A stretch of 64,000 nt of DNA from Arthrobacter sp. ok362 (GTDB lineage Bacteria; Actinomycetota; Actinomycetes; Actinomycetales; Micrococcaceae): the NCBI RefSeq assembly GCF_900102785.1, contig NZ_FNGC01000005.1, positions 186,001-250,000 of the forward strand, in the 5' to 3' direction. This document shows positions 25,873 to 34,744 of the stretch, piece after piece. The stretch's first letter is position 1. Each line of letters begins with the position of its first letter. The notes below the pieces were generated by a model that ran no database searches, was not told where the DNA came from, and saw only the letters and a program-made list of their open reading frames with translations. The position numbers were made by a program, and so were the translations under genes.

Positions 25873-27033
25873 CTACAGCAGGCTCGTGCCGATGTCCTTG
25901 CCGATCCGGCGAAGCAGCGCGGCGGAAAGCTCGGGGTCTTTGGACGAGTTCTGATCGGTGTACTCGGCCAAGGTGTAGACCCGGGTGAGGTCCATTTCGG
26001 ACCACCGTTCCTGGGGCAGGAGGGAGCGGCCGGCGACGGCGATGATTGGACGGGATCCGGATCGCCGGGCCACGGCCGCGGGCAACTTCCCGGCAAGGGT
26101 TTGTTCGTCGATGCTGCCTTCGCCGGTGATGACGACGTCGCAGGTGTCCTTGCGGGCATTGAAGTCCAGCAGGTCCAGGAAATAGTCGGCGCCCGAGACC
26201 TGCTTTGCCCCCAGCAGCAGGCACGCGTAGCCGATTCCTCCGGCGCTGCCGGCGCCCGCGTGTCCAGCCAACCGGGCCGCATCGGTGATGCCCGCCGCCG
26301 TCAGCCTGGCGACGACATGTTTGAGGCCCTTGTCGAGGGCCGCGATCTCCGCCGGTCCGGCGCCCTTTTGCGGACCGAAGACCGCCGGTGCGCCCTGGGC
26401 GCCGAGCAGCGGGTTGTGAACATCGCTGGCGACAATGAGCTCCGTGTCGGCCAGTTCGGGAAATGTGGTCCGTTCGATGGTGTGGATCTGTGCCAGCGCC
26501 CCGCCGCTGCCGTAGAGCTGCCGGCCGTCGGCGTCGCGGAAGCTGAACCCGAGGGCGGTGAGCATGCCCATGCCGCCGTCGGTGCTGGCGCTGCCGCCCA
26601 GGGCAAGGACGATCCTGGCCGGTTTCAGGCTGAGCGCGAACAGAATCGCCTCGCCGAAGCCGCGGCTGGAGGCATCCAGCGGCTCCATTGTTCCGCCCGG
26701 CAGGAGTCCGAGGCCGCAGGTGTTGGCCACCTCGACGACGGCGGTGGCGCCGTCGAACGCGATGCTGGCCTGGACGGGCCGGCCGGTGGGTCCTGCGACG
26801 GTGTAGCTGCGCCGGGTGAAGCCGGAGGCGACGGCGGCGTCCACGCTGCCGTCACCTCCGTCCGCCAGCGGAAGCAGTTCGCAGTGGATCGTCCCGGCCC
26901 CGCCGGTGACACCAGATGCGGAGCGGAGTCCTGATGCCAGGGCATCGGCCACTTCGCCGGCCGTGAGGCTGCCTTTGAACTTGTCGGGTGCGATCAGGGC
27001 TCGAACGCTTTTCGGGGCGGGTGCTGTGAACAT
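25873..27033 (-). CDS. Glycerate 2-kinase
   Basis: 386 aa from ATG 27033, one base after the symporter stop. Glycerate kinase (GarK/GlxK) family: RALIAPDKFKGSLTAGEVADAL at the start, LPLADGGDGSVDAAVAS, LALGGSASTDGGMGMLTALG, and VITGEGSIDEQTLAGKLPAAVA. It phosphorylates D-glycerate to 2-phosphoglycerate for entry into glycolysis. Being the last gene of the operon with a TtuC-like dehydrogenase and dicarboxylate symporter, it completes a tartrate to glycerate to 2-phosphoglycerate route. Confidence 0.92.
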   Translation of the reverse strand: MFTAPAPKSVRALIAPDKFKGSLTAGEVADALASGLRSASGVTGGAGTIHCELLPLADGGDGSVDAAVASGFTRRSYTVAGPTGRPVQASIAFDGATAVVEVANTCGLGLLPGGTMEPLDASSRGFGEAILFALSLKPARIVLALGGSASTDGGMGMLTALGFSFRDADGRQLYGSGGALAQIHTIERTTFPELADTELIVASDVHNPLLGAQGAPAVFGPQKGAGPAEIAALDKGLKHVVARLTAAGITDAARLAGHAGAGSAGGIGYACLLLGAKQVSGADYFLDLLDFNARKDTCDVVITGEGSIDEQTLAGKLPAAVARRSGSRPIIAVAGRSLLPQERWSEMDLTRVYTLAEYTDQNSSKDPELSAALLRRIGKDIGTSLL

Positions 27034-27034
27034 G

Positions 27035-28522
27035 TCAGATGGTTTTCGAGTAGGCGGAACGGCGGTCGTCGCTGGATGGCTGGTCAACGTCGGCCGGTTC
27101 TGGGCGCTGGGGACTGATTTCCCTGGGCGTGTGACGGTCGTAGTCGGTCAGGTCAGCAGCGATGTCCGTGAACTCGTCGAGTGGTGTCGGATCCTCGCTG
27201 GGCAGGGGCTCAACCACTTCGCCGTTGAAGACGCGGCGGACACGGTCCGCGTCCAGCGTCCGGTCCCACCAGGCGATGAACAGGGTGGCGACGGCGTTGC
27301 CGGTGAAGTTCACCAAGGCCCGGCATTCGGACATGAACTTGTCGATGCCGAAGATGAGCATGATGCCGGCAGCCGGGATGGTTCCGATGGTGGCCAGGGT
27401 GGCCGTCAGGGCGATGAAGCCGCCGCCGGCGACGCCGGCCGCGCCCTTGGACGTGAGCAGCATGACCGCGATCAGGCCCAACTGCTGGCCGATGGTCAGC
27501 TCGGTGTTCGTGGCCTGGGCGATGTACACGGCGGCCAGCGAAAGGTAGATGGCGGCGCCGTCGAGGTTGAAGCTGTATCCGGTGGGGACCACGAGTCCGA
27601 CGGTTTCCTTCTTGACCCCTGCATGCTCAAGCTTGCGCATCAGGCCCGGCAACGCCGGTTCGGCGGTGGAGGTGCCGAGGATGAGCAGGTATTCCTCCCT
27701 GAGGTGGCGGATCATCTTGAAGATGTTCAGCTTCAAAAAGGCCATGACGGATCCGAGGACCACGACGACGAACAGGATCGAGGTGGCGTAGAAGAGCACG
27801 ATCAGCCCGCCCATGCTGGAGAGGGAGGAGACGCCGTACTTGCCGACGGCGAAGGCCATCGCGCCGAAGGCACCCAGCGGGGCGGCCTTCATGATGAAGC
27901 CTAGGATCTTGAACATGACCCCGGTGAGGCGTTGGACCCCGTCCAGGACCGGCGCGCCGACTTTGCCCATGGCGTTCAGGGCGATGCCGAAGATCACGGC
28001 GATGAAGATGATCTGGAGGATGTCGCCCTCCACGAAGGGCGCGGCGATGCTGGTCGGAATGATGTGGGTGAGGAACTGCCACCATTCCTGGTGGGCGCCG
28101 GCGTCGATGAGCTTGGCCGCGGAGTCCGTGGTCTTGATGGCGCTGGCATCGGCGTTGACGCCGTCGCCGAGGCGGAAGATGTTGATGGCGACTAGGCCGA
28201 AGAGCAGGGCGAAAATCGTGCCGATCTGGAAGTACGTCAGGGCCTTCAAGCCGGTCATGCCGACCTTCTTTAGGTCCGCGACGCTGGCGATGCCGCCGAC
28301 GATGGTCAGGAACACGATCGGACCGATCAGCATTCTCATGGCGTTGACGAACGTGGTGCCGATCGGTTCCAGGGCGACGGCGGCGGTGGGCGCAAGCCAG
28401 CCCACGAGAATGCCGAGGACTATGCCGGTCAATACCCAGAAGTACAACTGCCTGTACCAGCGTGTCTTGGGGGCCGCTGTTTTCGCTGCCGCGGCGGTGC
28501 CCGTGGTGGTGATTGGTGCCAT
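27035..28522 (-). CDS. Dicarboxylate:cation symporter (DAACS family, DctA-like)
   Basis: 495 aa, eight or more membrane helices. Family motifs: FVNAMRMLIGPIVFLTIVGGIA, the serine-rich hairpin region LILGTSTAEPALPGLMRKLE, GYSFNLDGAAIYLSLAAVYIAQA, and GFIALTATLATIGTIPAAGIMLIFGIDKFMSECRALVNFTGNAVAT with the substrate Arg/Asp. DctA proteins import succinate, fumarate, malate and related C4 acids with H+ or Na+. The operon context suggests tartrate. A 12 bp stem-loop precedes it, between its gene and ttuC. Confidence 0.92.
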   Translation of the reverse strand: MAPITTTGTAAAAKTAAPKTRWYRQLYFWVLTGIVLGILVGWLAPTAAVALEPIGTTFVNAMRMLIGPIVFLTIVGGIASVADLKKVGMTGLKALTYFQIGTIFALLFGLVAINIFRLGDGVNADASAIKTTDSAAKLIDAGAHQEWWQFLTHIIPTSIAAPFVEGDILQIIFIAVIFGIALNAMGKVGAPVLDGVQRLTGVMFKILGFIMKAAPLGAFGAMAFAVGKYGVSSLSSMGGLIVLFYATSILFVVVVLGSVMAFLKLNIFKMIRHLREEYLLILGTSTAEPALPGLMRKLEHAGVKKETVGLVVPTGYSFNLDGAAIYLSLAAVYIAQATNTELTIGQQLGLIAVMLLTSKGAAGVAGGGFIALTATLATIGTIPAAGIMLIFGIDKFMSECRALVNFTGNAVATLFIAWWDRTLDADRVRRVFNGEVVEPLPSEDPTPLDEFTDIAADLTDYDRHTPREISPQRPEPADVDQPSSDDRRSAYSKTI

Positions 28523-28583
28523 GATTCCTACCTCATTGTGGAATGTGAATGCCAGTGGTGTTTGAAGAATGAAGAGCTGGGTC

Positions 28584-28621
28584 GGGCGGGCGGCGGCGAC
28601 GGTGCGCGGCGCCGCCCGCCC
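28584..28621 (-). terminator. Intercistronic hairpin between ttuC-like and dctA-like genes
   Basis: GGGCGGGCGGCG (28584-28595) pairs with CGCCGCCCGCCC (28610-28621), a 12 bp GC-only stem 15 bp after the dehydrogenase stop and without a T-run. It may make distal expression lower than proximal expression. Confidence 0.6.
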
Positions 28622-28635
28622 CGAACGTGGCCTGG

Positions 28636-29733
28636 CTAGACGGCGGCCAGGGTGTGGGTGAGGGCCTTGATGATGGCGTCGGTGACGTCATCGGTGTTGG
28701 TCTCGCCGCCGACGTCGCGCGTCAGGTGGCCGGCGGCCGTGGTCTGCTCGATGGCGGCCTCGATGCGGCGGGCTTCCTCGTGCAGGCCGAAGTGGTCCAG
28801 CATTAGGGCGGCGCTGGCAATCGCGCCGATCGGGTTGCTGATGCCTTTGCCGGCGATGTCCGGCGCGGAGCCGTGGACCGGTTCGAACATGGACGGGAAG
28901 CGGCGTTCAGGGTTCAGGTTCGCGCTGGCCGCCAGGCCGAGGCTTCCGGCCAGGGCCGAGCCGAGGTCCGAGAGGATGTCCGCGTTCAGGTTCGAGGCGA
29001 CGACGACGGAGAGGTCTTCGGGGTGCAGGATGAACTTGGCGCTCATGGCGTCGACCAAGACGCTTTCGGTGGCCACGTCCGGGTAGTCCACGGCGACACG
29101 GTTGAAGACTTCGTCCCAGAGGACCATGCCGTACTGCTGGGCGTTGGACTTGGTGACGGAGGAGACCTTCTTCACCATGCGGGTCCGGGCGAGGTCGAAG
29201 GCGAAGCGCATGATCCGCTCGCAGCCCTTTTCGGTGAACAGTGCGGTCTGCAGGGCCACCTCGTTGCCCGGGCCGCGGCCGCTGAGGTTGCGGCCGCCGA
29301 GGCCGGCGTATTCGCCCTCGCTGTTTTCGCGGACCACGATCCAGTCGAGTTCGGTGTTGTCGGCCTTGCGCAGCGGGGACTCGATGCCCGGAAGGAACTT
29401 CACCGGGCGGATGTTGGCCCACTGGTCGAAGTTCTGGGTGATGTTCAGGCGCAGGCCCCAGAGGCTGATGTGGTCCGGGACATTTTCCCAGCCGACGGCA
29501 CCGAAGTATATGGCGTCGAAGTCCTTCAGGGTTTCCAGGCCCTTGGGGTCCATCATCTGGCCGGTCTTTTCGTAGTAGCCGCAGCCCCACGGGAACTCGG
29601 TCCAGTCAAAGGCGAACTTCCCGGCGGAGTTCTCCGCCAGGGCGTCCAGGACGCGGCGGCCGGCGGAGACAACTTCCTTGCCGACGCCGTCGGCGGGAAT
29701 TGAAGCGATGCTGAATTTCTGGGTGGCGCTCAT
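28636..29733 (-). CDS. ttuC: Tartrate dehydrogenase/decarboxylase (TtuC-like)
   Basis: 365 aa of the isocitrate/isopropylmalate dehydrogenase family. ASIPADGVGKEVV and DWTEFPWGCGYYEKTGQMM are typical of TtuC/YeaU proteins. Others seen are DWIVVRENSEGEYAG, LSVVVASNLNADILSDLGSALAGSLGLA and EPVHGSAPDIAGKGISNP. The enzyme oxidises tartrate, or D-malate, with NAD, and from meso-tartrate yields D-glycerate. First gene of the operon with dctA-like and glycerate kinase genes. A LysR-type dyad lies 106 bp upstream. Confidence 0.88.
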   Translation of the reverse strand: MSATQKFSIASIPADGVGKEVVSAGRRVLDALAENSAGKFAFDWTEFPWGCGYYEKTGQMMDPKGLETLKDFDAIYFGAVGWENVPDHISLWGLRLNITQNFDQWANIRPVKFLPGIESPLRKADNTELDWIVVRENSEGEYAGLGGRNLSGRGPGNEVALQTALFTEKGCERIMRFAFDLARTRMVKKVSSVTKSNAQQYGMVLWDEVFNRVAVDYPDVATESVLVDAMSAKFILHPEDLSVVVASNLNADILSDLGSALAGSLGLAASANLNPERRFPSMFEPVHGSAPDIAGKGISNPIGAIASAALMLDHFGLHEEARRIEAAIEQTTAAGHLTRDVGGETNTDDVTDAIIKALTHTLAAV

Positions 29734-29838
29734 GTGCCTACCTCCTCGTTGAGTGTGTTAGCAGCGTCACACTGCTTGTCCTCTTCAAGTAGACGGCCCG
29801 GCACCAGCCGCCGTCCAAGACCAAGATTCGATGCGCTA

Positions 29839-29855
29839 AATAGGCTCAACCTATT
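29839..29855. promoter_or_regulatory. Putative LysR-type binding site, tartrate operon
   Basis: AATAGG-CTCAA-CCTATT is a perfect 6-5-6 dyad containing T-N11-A, placed between the lysR stop and the ttuC start. It shares the pattern ATAGGC-N4-(C/G)CTAT with the dyad in front of lysR. Confidence 0.6.
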
Positions 29856-29874
29856 GGTCGCCGGCGTGGGGCCC

Positions 29875-30765
29875 TTAGGCGGCCGCCACATGCAGCTCTG
29901 CGACGGCCAAGAAGGCTTTGGCGGCGGGCGTCAGGTCGTCCTTCCGGCTCAGGATGGCGACGTCGAGATGGGACACGGGTTCGATCAGCAGGGTCCGCAA
30001 TCCTGACTTGTGCGCCAGCGGCGCCCAGGATGAGGGCATCACGGCGTGGCCCACCCCGGCCAGGACCAGCGGCAGGATCGAGGTCCGGTGCGCGACCTCC
30101 ACCACGATTTCAGTGTTGACGCCACGGGCCAGCGCATCGTCGACCAGCCAGCGCATCAGGGACCCGCGCTGGCTTGCGATCAGCCGGTGACCGCCCAGAT
30201 CCTCACGCTGAATGGCCGTCCCCGGACCGTACGTGTCCGCCTGCGGGTTGACGATGAGGATCAACGGCTGGCGCTCAAGCTCCAGGACCTGGACGCCCAG
30301 GACTCGGATGGGGTTTGGGGATCCGGCCAGGCCGATCTCGGTGCTGCCGCTGCGGACGGACTCAACTACCTCCTCGGGCGTGAACGCCGCACTGACGTTG
30401 AGCCGCACCGACGGATGCGCCCGGGTGTACTCGGCGATCATGGACGTCAGCGGCTCAATGCCGGGGGAGGGCATAGTGATAATGTCCAACCGCCCGCTCC
30501 GCACGCCCCGCAGCGCCTGCACCGCGGACTGCGCGGCATCCAGGTCCCGCATGACGAGTCTGGCCGGCCCGACGAGTTCCTTGCCCGCTTCGCTGAGCAC
30601 CGCGCGGCGGCCGATGCGGTGAAAGAGCGGCACCCCAAGGTCCTTCTCCAGGCCCGCGATTGTCTGGGAGAGGGACGGCTGGGCGATGAGCAGGTGCTCT
30701 GCGGCGCGGTTGAAACCGTCGTGGTCAACGACGGCCAGAAAATACTTCAGCTTCCGTGTGTCCAC
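29875..30765 (-). CDS. LysR-family transcriptional regulator
   Basis: 296 aa from GTG 30765 (GGAGCTGGC in front). HTH at residues 1-60: MDTRKLKYFLAVVDHDGFNRAAEHLLIAQPSLSQTIAGLEKDLGVPLF. The ligand domain follows, with SGRLDIITMPSPGIEP, STEIGLAGSP and VLAGVGHAVMPSSWAPLA. It is encoded directly upstream of, and on the same strand as, the tartrate operon. Dyads sharing the pattern ATAGGC-N4-(C/G)CTAT precede both it and the operon, indicating autoregulation and activation of the operon by an imported acid. Confidence 0.9.
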   Translation of the reverse strand: MDTRKLKYFLAVVDHDGFNRAAEHLLIAQPSLSQTIAGLEKDLGVPLFHRIGRRAVLSEAGKELVGPARLVMRDLDAAQSAVQALRGVRSGRLDIITMPSPGIEPLTSMIAEYTRAHPSVRLNVSAAFTPEEVVESVRSGSTEIGLAGSPNPIRVLGVQVLELERQPLILIVNPQADTYGPGTAIQREDLGGHRLIASQRGSLMRWLVDDALARGVNTEIVVEVAHRTSILPLVLAGVGHAVMPSSWAPLAHKSGLRTLLIEPVSHLDVAILSRKDDLTPAAKAFLAVAELHVAAA

Positions 30766-30852
30766 GCCAGCTCCTTCACGGTCCGGTCCTGGGGCTCGCG
30801 GTGCCCTGGAATACACGCCCGAGGGTGGCATCGCGTGAGGACCGTAAGCATA

Positions 30853-30869
30853 GATAGCCTACGCCTATC
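30853..30869. promoter_or_regulatory. Putative LysR autoregulatory site
   Basis: GATAGCCTACGCCTATC has outer arms GATAG/CTATC and a T-N11-A core. Read on the minus strand it is ATAGGCGTAGGCTAT, close to ATAGGCTCAACCTAT before ttuC. It lies 88 bp upstream of the lysR start. Confidence 0.55.
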
Positions 30870-31030
30870 AGGACAGGGCGGGCAGCCTGCCCGGCATTGC
30901 TGACGGTCTGGTCGGGCTGTTCCTGCGGGCCTAGAATCGGGCTGGGCGCAAGGAGCCAAGGCACCGGCCGGAAACGCCCGCGGGAGAATCAAGTCCCTGT
31001 TCCACCGGTGCCAGTAGGGGGAGGACCGCC

Positions 31031-32560
31031 ATGGAGACCACCGGAAAACTTGAAACGGAACAAAAGTACGACGCCGAGACCTCCTCAACGCTTCCGGACC
31101 TGCCGGGAATCCAGGGTGTGGACCACGTCGCGGAGCCCGTGACGGATCACCTTGAGGCTGTGTACTTCGACACCCCGGCCCTGACCCTCGCCGCACGGCG
31201 CCTGACCCTGCGGCGGCGCACGGGCGGAGCGGACGCCGGGTGGCACCTCAAGCTTCCCGCCGGAACGGACCAGCGGGAGGAAATCCATGCACCGCTGGGC
31301 CAGCCGGAGACCGTTCCTGAAGAACTGTCAGATCGTCTGCAAGTATTCACACGGGGCGACGAACTGGTGCCCGTCGCCCGGCTGAGTACGCGGCGCACCA
31401 CCTACCGGCTCTACGGGCCTGAGGGTGAGCACCTGGCCGACTTCGCCGACGACCTCGTCCATGCCGAGGCCCTGCAGCCGCCAGGGCCGGCCCTCGACTG
31501 GCGTGAATGGGAGCTCGAACTCGTCCACGGAACCCGGGAGTTCCTCGACGCTACCGCCGAAACCCTGACGTCCACGGGAGCAGGCCACTCCGCCTATCCG
31601 TCCAAACTGGCCCGAACTTTTGGGGATGCCTGGCCGGCCGAACTCAGTCCCCGGACCGGAAAACCCCGGAAGAAACTCCGGAAGAAGGGGCCGGCAGCCG
31701 ACGTCGTGACGGCCTATCTGGACGCACGGATCGAGGACTACATCGCCCATGATCCGGGCGTGCGGCTGGGGACACCGGATTCCGTCCACAAGATGCGGTC
31801 AGCGACCCGCCGGGCGCGCTCCGCCCTGGCCACCTATCGCAAACTCTTCAACCGCGCAGCGGTCCGGGAACTCCAGGCTGAACTGAAGTGGCTGGGCCAG
31901 ATCCTGGGTCCGGCCCGCGACGCCGAAGTCATGCTGGAGCGGCTTCGCCAGCACCTGGTGGAACTCCCCGAAGAACAGAGGTCCGGCTCTTTGAACCAGA
32001 TGATCGAACTGGAGCTGGTCGCAGCCCACAACGCAGGTTACAGAAACGTCCTCCAGACGCTCCAGACCGACCGCTATTTCCGTCTCCTTGGCTCCCTTGA
32101 GGACTTCCGGGACCACCCGCCTGCCAAGCCTCGCGCCTTCCGCCCCGCGCGCAAAGTGACGGGAAAGCTGGTGAACAAGGCAGCAAAACGGGTGGAGCGT
32201 TCCCGGAAGGCCGTCAAACGCTCCGCCGGCCGGACCGCCGGCGACACGGCGCTGCACGAGGTCCGAAAAGACGCCAAACGCCTGCGCCACGCGGGCGAAT
32301 CGGTCATGGAGATCCACGGCAAACGCGCCGTCAAGCTCACTAAATCCGCTGGACGGCTCCAGAGCGTACTCGGCGACCATCAAGACAGCGTCATGGCGAC
32401 CGCCCTGCTGCGGAGACTGGCGGCCATCCCGGACCTGCCCGTCGACGCTGATCTCGGCTTGCAAAGTTTGCTGGAGATGGAAGAACGCATTGCCCGGAAG
32501 ACGGAGAAGAAAGCCCGCAAGGCAGGGAAAAAGCTTCGCGGCCTGCGGCTCCGCTCCTGA
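31031..32560 (+). CDS. CYTH-CHAD domain protein
   Basis: 509 aa. The N-terminal CYTH domain (about 1-200) opens with ETEQK (ExExK), followed by YFDTPALTLAARRLTLRRRTGG and WHLKLP, the tunnel-fold residues that bind triphosphates. The C-terminal CHAD domain (about 220-500) is helical and rich in His, Lys and Arg: VHKMRSATRRARSALATYRKLF, LGPARDAEVM, HEVRKDAKRLRHAGE and LQSVLGDHQDSV. CHAD domains bind polyphosphate, so a role in polyphosphate or triphosphate metabolism or granule association is likely. Confidence 0.92.
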   Translation: METTGKLETEQKYDAETSSTLPDLPGIQGVDHVAEPVTDHLEAVYFDTPALTLAARRLTLRRRTGGADAGWHLKLPAGTDQREEIHAPLGQPETVPEELSDRLQVFTRGDELVPVARLSTRRTTYRLYGPEGEHLADFADDLVHAEALQPPGPALDWREWELELVHGTREFLDATAETLTSTGAGHSAYPSKLARTFGDAWPAELSPRTGKPRKKLRKKGPAADVVTAYLDARIEDYIAHDPGVRLGTPDSVHKMRSATRRARSALATYRKLFNRAAVRELQAELKWLGQILGPARDAEVMLERLRQHLVELPEEQRSGSLNQMIELELVAAHNAGYRNVLQTLQTDRYFRLLGSLEDFRDHPPAKPRAFRPARKVTGKLVNKAAKRVERSRKAVKRSAGRTAGDTALHEVRKDAKRLRHAGESVMEIHGKRAVKLTKSAGRLQSVLGDHQDSVMATALLRRLAAIPDLPVDADLGLQSLLEMEERIARKTEKKARKAGKKLRGLRLRS

Positions 32561-32668
32561 TCCGGGAACGCGGAGGCCACCTGTCGTTTTACTGGTCGGA
32601 CAGCGAGCGGGCAATCGCGGCAACTGTGCCGCCGTGGCGTTGCCGGGGCCTGCGTGTCAGGATCAGTC

Positions 32669-33607
32669 ATGACCGACCGTCTGATGCTGCTCGATACCGC
32701 GTCGCTGTACTTTCGCGCGTTCTACGGCGTGCCCGACACGATCCGCCGCGCCGACGGCACCCCGGTGAACGCCGTCCGCGGGCTGCTCGACATGATCGCG
32801 CGGCTCACCACCGACTACGACGCGACGCATCTCGTTGCGTGCTGGGACGACGATTGGCGTCCGCAGTGGCGGGTGGACCTCATCCCGAGCTACAAGTCGC
32901 ATCGAGTCGCCGAGGTGGTGGCCGGCGCCCCTGATGTGGAAGTCGTGCCGGACGCGCTCGAGGCGCAGATTCCGATGATCCGCCGGGTGCTCGAGCTCGC
33001 CGGCATCGCCGTCGTTGGGGCTGCCGAACACGAGGCCGACGACGTCATCGGCACCTACGCCAGCCACGCCGAGCTTCCGGTCGACGTGGTGACGGGCGAC
33101 CGTGATCTCTTCCAGGTCGTCGACGACGCCCGTCAGGTGCGGGTGATCTACACCGCGCGCGGGATGAAGAACCTCGAAGTGCTGACCGACGCCGTCGTCG
33201 TCGGCAAGTACCGCGTGCTGCCCGGGCAGTATGCCGACTACGCGACCCTGCGCGGTGACAGCTCTGACGGGCTGCCGGGCGTCGCCGGCATCGGCGAGAA
33301 AACCGCCGCGTCGCTGCTCGGGGAGTACGGCACGCTCGACGGGCTGCTCGCGGCTGCCGCGGACGCAGGGAGCGGGCTATCCACTGCCGTGCGGTCGAAG
33401 CTCGCCGCGGCGGCGGACTACCTCACGGTCGCGCCCGCCGTCGTGAAGATCGTGCGGGACCTGGAGCTGCCGACGCTCGAGGCGGCGGGCGCGCAACTGC
33501 ACCCGGTCCTCGGCGGTTCGTGGGCCGACCTTGAGCGTCTCGCCACAGAGTGGAACCTCGGCGGCTCCGTCGGGCGGCTCCGCGAGGCATTCGACCTGCG
33601 TCGGTAG
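32669..33607 (+). CDS. 5'-3' exonuclease (Pol I exonuclease-domain family)
   Basis: 312 aa from ATG 32669 (AGGATC upstream). Stand-alone FEN-type nuclease: LMLLDTASLYFRAFYG, the acidic metal site AAEHEADDVIGTYA and VVTGDRDLFQVV, and the H3TH region DYATLRGDSSDGLPGVAGIGEKTAASLLGEYGTLDGLLAAA. It resembles the N-terminal domain of DNA polymerase I without the polymerase. Probable role in RNA-primer or flap removal. It is monocistronic and followed by a strong terminator. Confidence 0.92.
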   Translation: MTDRLMLLDTASLYFRAFYGVPDTIRRADGTPVNAVRGLLDMIARLTTDYDATHLVACWDDDWRPQWRVDLIPSYKSHRVAEVVAGAPDVEVVPDALEAQIPMIRRVLELAGIAVVGAAEHEADDVIGTYASHAELPVDVVTGDRDLFQVVDDARQVRVIYTARGMKNLEVLTDAVVVGKYRVLPGQYADYATLRGDSSDGLPGVAGIGEKTAASLLGEYGTLDGLLAAAADAGSGLSTAVRSKLAAAADYLTVAPAVVKIVRDLELPTLEAAGAQLHPVLGGSWADLERLATEWNLGGSVGRLREAFDLRR

Positions 33608-33640
33608 GAAGAGCCCGTGGATTGTGTGGACAAAAGGCCG

Positions 33641-33674
33641 GGGCGGAGGTGCGATCCGGACCGCACCTCCGCCC
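33641..33674. terminator. Bidirectional terminator hairpin
   Basis: GGGCGGAGGTGCG (33641-33653) pairs perfectly with CGCACCTCCGCCC (33662-33674) between two convergent genes, the exonuclease and CsbD. Confidence 0.8.
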
Positions 33675-33689
33675 TCCGGCTGCCTGTTT

Positions 33690-33866
33690 TCAGTGTTTCT
33701 TGAAGGCGTCCTTGACTTTTTCGCCGGCCTGCTTCAGGTCTGCTTTGACTTGGTGGCTCTTGCCTTCGGCCTTCAGCTTTTCGTCGCCGGTGGCTTTGCC
33801 AGCCGTCTCTTTGCCTTTGCCGTGGAGTTTCTCGGCGGCATTGTGGATCTTGTCACCCAGGCCCAT
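33690..33866 (-). CDS. CsbD-family stress protein
   Basis: 58 aa from ATG 33866, behind a near-perfect AAGGAGG ribosome-binding site; longer frames lack one. MGLGDKIHNAAEKLHGKGKETAGKATGD followed by QVKADLKQAGEKVKDAFKKH is the highly charged, helical CsbD repeat pattern. CsbD-like proteins accumulate under general stress; their biochemical role is unknown. A strong ribosome-binding site fits abundant expression. Confidence 0.92.
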   Translation of the reverse strand: MGLGDKIHNAAEKLHGKGKETAGKATGDEKLKAEGKSHQVKADLKQAGEKVKDAFKKH

Positions 33867-34072
33867 GATGATCCTCCTTATTTGGTCGCCCCCGGGACGT
33901 GAATGCCATGGAGGCCACAATTAATTGTAGGGACAGAAGTGCCGAAAGTGGGGGGCGATAGTCCATCACCATTTGCGGTGGTCCGGGCCGCCGTGGTGTT
34001 CCCGGGGTCATTTCCGGGAGGGCCATCGGCAGGGGTCAGCGCCCGAAGCGGGGGCTGCCGTAAGCGGCGGTG

Positions 34073-34690
34073 TTAGTCGGCGAGGATGCGGTAGAGCGCG
34101 CGGCGGGTGTCATCGATTACTTCCATTGCGGCATTGCGTTGTTCCTCGGATGCCGAGAAGCGGAACTGGTGGATGACTCCCATGAGCTTGCCCACGCTCT
34201 GGTGAAACGCCGGCCCGGATCCCTGAGGATCGGTGTTCCACGCGTTCCCCAACTCCTCGGCGTGATCGGCCACATAAGCCTTGCCCGCCTCGGTGAGCGT
34301 GAACTCAGTGCGCCGGCCGTCACCCACGGGCGCGATCAGCTCCTCATCAACGAGCTGCTGGAGCGTCGGGTAGACGGACCCCGGGCTCGGACGCCAGGCC
34401 CCCGACGTCTTATCGGCAATTGTCTTGATCAGCCCGTAGCCGTTGGACGGTGATTCGGCCAAGAGGGACAGAATCGCCGAACGAACATCGCCCCTGTTGG
34501 CCCGCCGTGAACCGCCGGGACCAAAGCCGGGACCGAATCCTGGCCCGAATCCCGGACCGAAACCTGGCCCAAACCCGCGGCCCGGCCCGAAACCGCCGTG
34601 TCCGTGGGGTCCGCGCCGGCTCCTGCCGCGACCGAAGCGTCCCGGCGTGGGTGCGCCGTCCGTGAATTTGTCCTCGTGAATGCCTTTCAT
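34073..34690 (-). CDS. PadR-family regulator with an FGPG-repeat N-terminus
   Basis: 205 aa from ATG 34690 (GGAAGGG upstream). Residues about 10-60 are low complexity, GRFGRGRSRRGPHGHGGFGPG then five or so GFGP repeats. The PadR winged HTH follows: RGDVRSAILSLLAESPSNGYGLIKTI, GAWRPSPGSVYPTLQQLVDEELI and RRTEFTLTEAGKAYV. The C-terminal helices probably dimerise. It is likely autoregulated through the CGAT-rich site just upstream. The His/Gly/Arg-rich extension may bind metal or nucleic acid. Confidence 0.88.
   Translation of the reverse strand: MKGIHEDKFTDGAPTPGRFGRGRSRRGPHGHGGFGPGRGFGPGFGPGFGPGFGPGFGPGGSRRANRGDVRSAILSLLAESPSNGYGLIKTIADKTSGAWRPSPGSVYPTLQQLVDEELIAPVGDGRRTEFTLTEAGKAYVADHAEELGNAWNTDPQGSGPAFHQSVGKLMGVIHQFRFSASEEQRNAAMEVIDDTRRALYRILAD
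34500..34590 (-). repeat. Degenerate tandem repeat encoding GFGP units
   Basis: About six imperfect copies of a 12 bp unit (GGxCCxGGxTTC on the minus strand) encode the GFGP/GPGF stretch of the PadR protein. Unit number is prone to change by slippage. Confidence 0.7.
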
Positions 34691-34744
34691 AACGGCATCG
34701 CCCTTCCATGTCAGTTGAATCTTCCTGATGGTCACCGATCAATC

